This document shows, one piece after another, positions 33,556 through 34,802 of a stretch of 34,802 bases of DNA; position 1 is the stretch's first letter, and the number at the start of each line of letters is the position of its first letter. The DNA is from Cyanobacteria bacterium SIG32. Lineage in GTDB: Bacteria; Cyanobacteriota; Vampirovibrionia; Gastranaerophilales; Gastranaerophilaceae. The notes below the pieces were generated by a model, which was not told the origin of the DNA, made no database searches, and was given only the letters and a program-made list of their open reading frames with translations. Location: contig SUTY01000009.1 in the NCBI GenBank assembly GCA_015152455.1, positions 1-34,802 of the forward strand, in the 5' to 3' direction. A program made the position numbers and the translations under genes.

Positions 33556-33589
33556 TATCTAAGGTGCGTCATTTGACGCACCTTAGATA
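33556..33589. other. Perfect 15-bp hairpin between two hypothetical genes
   Basis: TATCTAAGGTGCGTC and GACGCACCTTAGATA pair perfectly around ATTT. No T run follows on the plus strand; on the minus strand the exit reads ACTTTTTC. It may act as a 3' end for the upstream genes or as a barrier to transcription from the right. Confidence 0.6.
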
Positions 33590-33623
33590 TGAAAAAATCT
33601 TAAATTTTTGCAAATGTAAACTT

Positions 33624-33776
33624 TTGTAAACCTGAGTTTTAATAGGGCTGAAACTTAGTTATAATGCCCTATATGATATGATATGATATGATGGGATGGG
33701 TGAGTAGCAATTATTTTTTCTTCAAAAACTTTATGTCTATGTAAGGGGAATACTTAAAGTTAATTGGAGGATTATT
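33624..33776 (+). promoter_or_regulatory. Duplicated promoter/leader, copy 2
   Basis: This is the gap-free partner of 32527-32679, ending at the ATG of the 134-aa gene. TATAAT is at 33660-33665, TTTTAA 17 bp before it, TAAA-N16-GCTGAAAC overlapping, and the four ATATG repeats begin at the predicted transcription start. The 18-codon leader ORF is at 33688-33744 and ends 32 bp before the gene, exactly as in copy 1. Confidence 0.65.
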
Positions 33777-34181
33777 ATGGTTAAATCAATTGCATTAGCG
33801 ATTCAAAGAGGATTAAAAAGCAAATGCTTACAATCTGTTATTAGACGAGGAGATAGAACGATATTATTATTTAGGCACCCTAAAACTGGGGCTACTGTAG
33901 TGAAAAGCTGTTCTTCTACTGGAATTGTAACTGCTGGCTATAAAGCTGGAGAAAGAACTAATAAAATAGTAAAAGATTTTAATGTTTTCGGCAATCTTGA
34001 ACAACGGGCGCATTTAATGCCGAGCGTGTATAATCCTGATAAACTGGTTCAGCAACTAAGTTTCGCTAACAATACTTATGTTGCAAAAAATGGTAAATTA
34101 ATAGAATATTTAAATGGTAAAAAAATTTCGGAAGTTCCTAGAAGTATGGAAAAAGTTGTTGATTCTATTGTGTGGGCATAG
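33777..34181 (+). CDS. 134-aa hypothetical protein under leader copy 2
   Basis: The protein is unknown. It is basic and probably a small mixed alpha/beta fold: SIALAIQRGLKSKC, then paired strands DRTILLFRHPKTGATVVKSC and STGIVTAGYKAG, a helix-rich middle and the C-terminal NTYVAKNGKLIEYLNGKKI. No signal peptide or membrane helix is seen. GGAGG lies 7 bp before the ATG. It shares its promoter and leader with the 184-aa gene but not its protein sequence, so the two are likely co-regulated. A terminator follows at 34243. Confidence 0.68.
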   Translation: MVKSIALAIQRGLKSKCLQSVIRRGDRTILLFRHPKTGATVVKSCSSTGIVTAGYKAGERTNKIVKDFNVFGNLEQRAHLMPSVYNPDKLVQQLSFANNTYVAKNGKLIEYLNGKKISEVPRSMEKVVDSIVWA

Positions 34182-34223
34182 CTTTGTAGCTTTGTAGGGT
34201 GGGCAAAGCGTTAGCGTACCCAC
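34181..34223. repeat. REP-like palindrome and 8-bp tandem repeat
   Basis: GCTTTGTA occurs twice in tandem directly after the 134-aa gene, followed by GTGGG-N15-CCCAC whose centre contains GCGTTAGCG. The form is that of the repeated palindromes common in bacterial intergenic DNA. Copy number in the genome cannot be seen here. Confidence 0.4.
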
Positions 34224-34242
34224 TAAAGATTTCTGATAAACT

Positions 34243-34275
34243 AAAAGAGATTAGGTATAACCTAATCTCTTTTTA
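34243..34275. terminator. Bidirectional terminator
   Basis: AAAAGAGATTAGGT and ACCTAATCTCTTTT form a perfect 14-bp stem with a 3-nt loop and T/A runs on both sides. It ends the 134-aa gene on the plus strand and stands 2 bp after tRNA fragment A on the minus strand. Confidence 0.85.
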
Positions 34276-34277
34276 TT

Positions 34278-34417
34278 AGCGGAAGACGAGACTCGTCTTG
34301 GATTTGCTCCACGCTCGAATAGTCTCGTTTACGAACCTACGGTTCTATCAAACTCGATATTCTCGCTATCCGGACTAGCACTTTGTGCGTCGTCCGTCCG
34401 CAAATCCGCCGAACTCG
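34278..34417 (-). pseudogene. tRNA-Gly 3'-end fragment A, split by a 116-bp segment
   Basis: The minus strand ends AGTCTCGTCTTCCGCT (34278-34293), identical to the T-arm and acceptor 3' strand of fragment C. The T-arm 5' part CGAGTTCG is at 34410-34417. The 116 bp between them, absent from fragment C, carry the inverted repeat GGATTTGC/GCAAATCC near their ends. No 5' half of a tRNA is present. Confidence 0.6.
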
Positions 34418-34450
34418 CAAAGGTCTCTTTCTCGCCAGTATCTACCTAAC

Positions 34451-34489
34451 AAAATAAGCCGATAGAACTAAAGTCCAACGGCTTATTTT
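34451..34489 (-). terminator. Terminator after tRNA fragment B
   Basis: AAAATAAGCCG and CGGCTTATTTT form a perfect 11-bp stem with a 17-nt loop, 2 bp after the 3' end of fragment B on the minus strand. Confidence 0.65.
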
Positions 34490-34491
34490 GG

Positions 34492-34609
34492 AGCGGAAGA
34501 CGAGACTGTCTTGACCTGTTCGCATTAAACGTGTCTACGTGTTTTGCTACAGAGTTTTCAACTCTTTGCAAAAGCACTACGCACTCTGCTCACAGGTCGC
34601 TCGAACTCG
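34492..34609 (-). pseudogene. tRNA-Gly 3'-end fragment B, split by a 94-bp segment
   Basis: The same 16-nt 3' end occurs at 34492-34507, and CGAGTTCG at 34602-34609. The 94 bp between them have the inverted repeat GACCTGT/ACAGGTC near their ends. The inserted segment differs from that in fragment A apart from a shared GTCTTG at its plus-strand start. Confidence 0.6.
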
Positions 34610-34651
34610 GTAAAGTGCTTGCGCACTGGAGTTCTCGTCTCTATCATTCCA

Positions 34652-34689
34652 AATAAAAAGGACTCACTTTTCAGTGAATCCTTTTTATT
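34652..34689 (-). terminator. Terminator after tRNA fragment C
   Basis: AATAAAAAGGA/TCCTTTTTATT with an inner TCACT/AGTGA form a stem around TTTC, directly after the 3' end of fragment C on the minus strand. Confidence 0.75.
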
Positions 34690-34732
34690 AGCGGAAGACG
34701 AGACTCGAACTCGCGACAGTCTGCTTGGAAGG
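34690..34732 (-). pseudogene. 3' half of tRNA-Gly(TCC), 5' half missing
   Basis: The minus strand reads CCTTCCAAGCAGAC (anticodon loop with TCC), a variable loop GTCGC, an intact T-arm around GAGTTCGAGTCTC and the acceptor end CTTCCGCT. The 5' side of the anticodon stem does not pair beyond two bases, and no GCGGAAG 5' strand occurs in the 70 bp left in the window. The break at the anticodon loop is where many integrases cross over, so it may be an attachment-site remnant. Confidence 0.65.
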
Positions 34733-34802
34733 CTCTTTCATAGCCTTTTTTGTGATTTTTACTGATGTCGCTTGATATGGTTATAGCCCTTATTTATCAA
34801 TG
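34733..34802. other. Window end, no gene seen
   Basis: The stretch contains AAGGCT-N7-AGCCTT followed by a T run on the plus strand, a terminator-like hairpin that begins in the tRNA fragment at about 34729. Nothing else is recognisable. Confidence 0.4.

Noticed and set aside
34544-34765. 73-aa plus-strand ORF ending in an AEDETRTRDSLLGRLF-type sequence
   Set aside because: This is the usual spurious translation across a tRNA 3' end on the opposite strand; it runs through the tRNA fragment and its terminator and has no ribosome binding site.
34690-34802. Intact tRNA-Gly gene at the right edge
   Set aside because: The 5' acceptor strand, D-arm and 5' anticodon stem are missing in the remaining 70 bp; only the 3' half is present.

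Overview
The window is AT-rich, densely coded DNA from a flagellated, two-membrane (Gram-negative type) bacterium. It encodes both the P-ring (FlgI) and L-ring (FlgH) flagellar proteins, bacterial type II fatty-acid synthesis, FtsH and a periplasmic S41 protease. Gene content, base composition and many short hypothetical proteins suggest a gut Melainabacteria / Gastranaerophilales-type genome, the non-photosynthetic sister lineage of Cyanobacteria. That placement rests on family knowledge and inference; no rRNA gene is present to prove it.

Region 1 (1-5840, minus strand) is a lipid and ribosome housekeeping block. In transcription order it reads: 81-aa protein, yceD, rpmF (with a long acidic tail), plsX, fabH, a 100-aa membrane protein, fabD, fabG and the start of acpP. 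Internal terminators and promoters split it into several units. Region 2 (5914-11300) is mixed: tsaC, a 46-aa microprotein, an EF-hand protein, ribD facing a 368-aa unknown across 55 bp of overlapping promoters, a MetE/UROD-like barrel protein and rplI. Between rplI and a lytic transglycosylase gene lies a plus-strand transcription unit with a promoter and terminator but no ORF, read here as a small RNA. Region 3 (11557-23510) holds the transglycosylase, ftsH with two membrane-protein genes (a three-helix protein and a PAP2 phosphatase), recJ overlapping ctpA, an HNH-like protein, speB-like ureohydrolase, and a GT35 glucan-phosphorylase homologue whose PLP lysine is replaced by serine.

Region 4 (23737-32373, plus strand) is a compact late rod/ring/hook-junction flagellar operon: SLT transglycosylase, flgF, flgG, flgA, flgI, flgJ (rod-binding domain only), a 95-aa unknown, flgH, flgN, flgK and flgL. 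The SLT at the head can supply the wall-cutting activity that the short FlgJ lacks. FlgA assists the FlgI ring, FlgH forms the outer ring, FlgN chaperones FlgK and FlgL, and these two form the hook-filament junction.

Region 5 (32374-34802) is accessory. Three small unknown genes follow, and two of the transcription starts carry the same 153-nt leader with an invariant 44-bp promoter/ATATG-repeat block. The right end, about 620 bp without a gene, contains three tandem copies of the 3' end of a tRNA-Gly, each followed by its own terminator. Two of the copies are split in the T-loop by short segments with terminal inverted repeats. The strongest candidates for undescribed biology are the C-rich small RNA, the duplicated leader and the tRNA-derived repeats.
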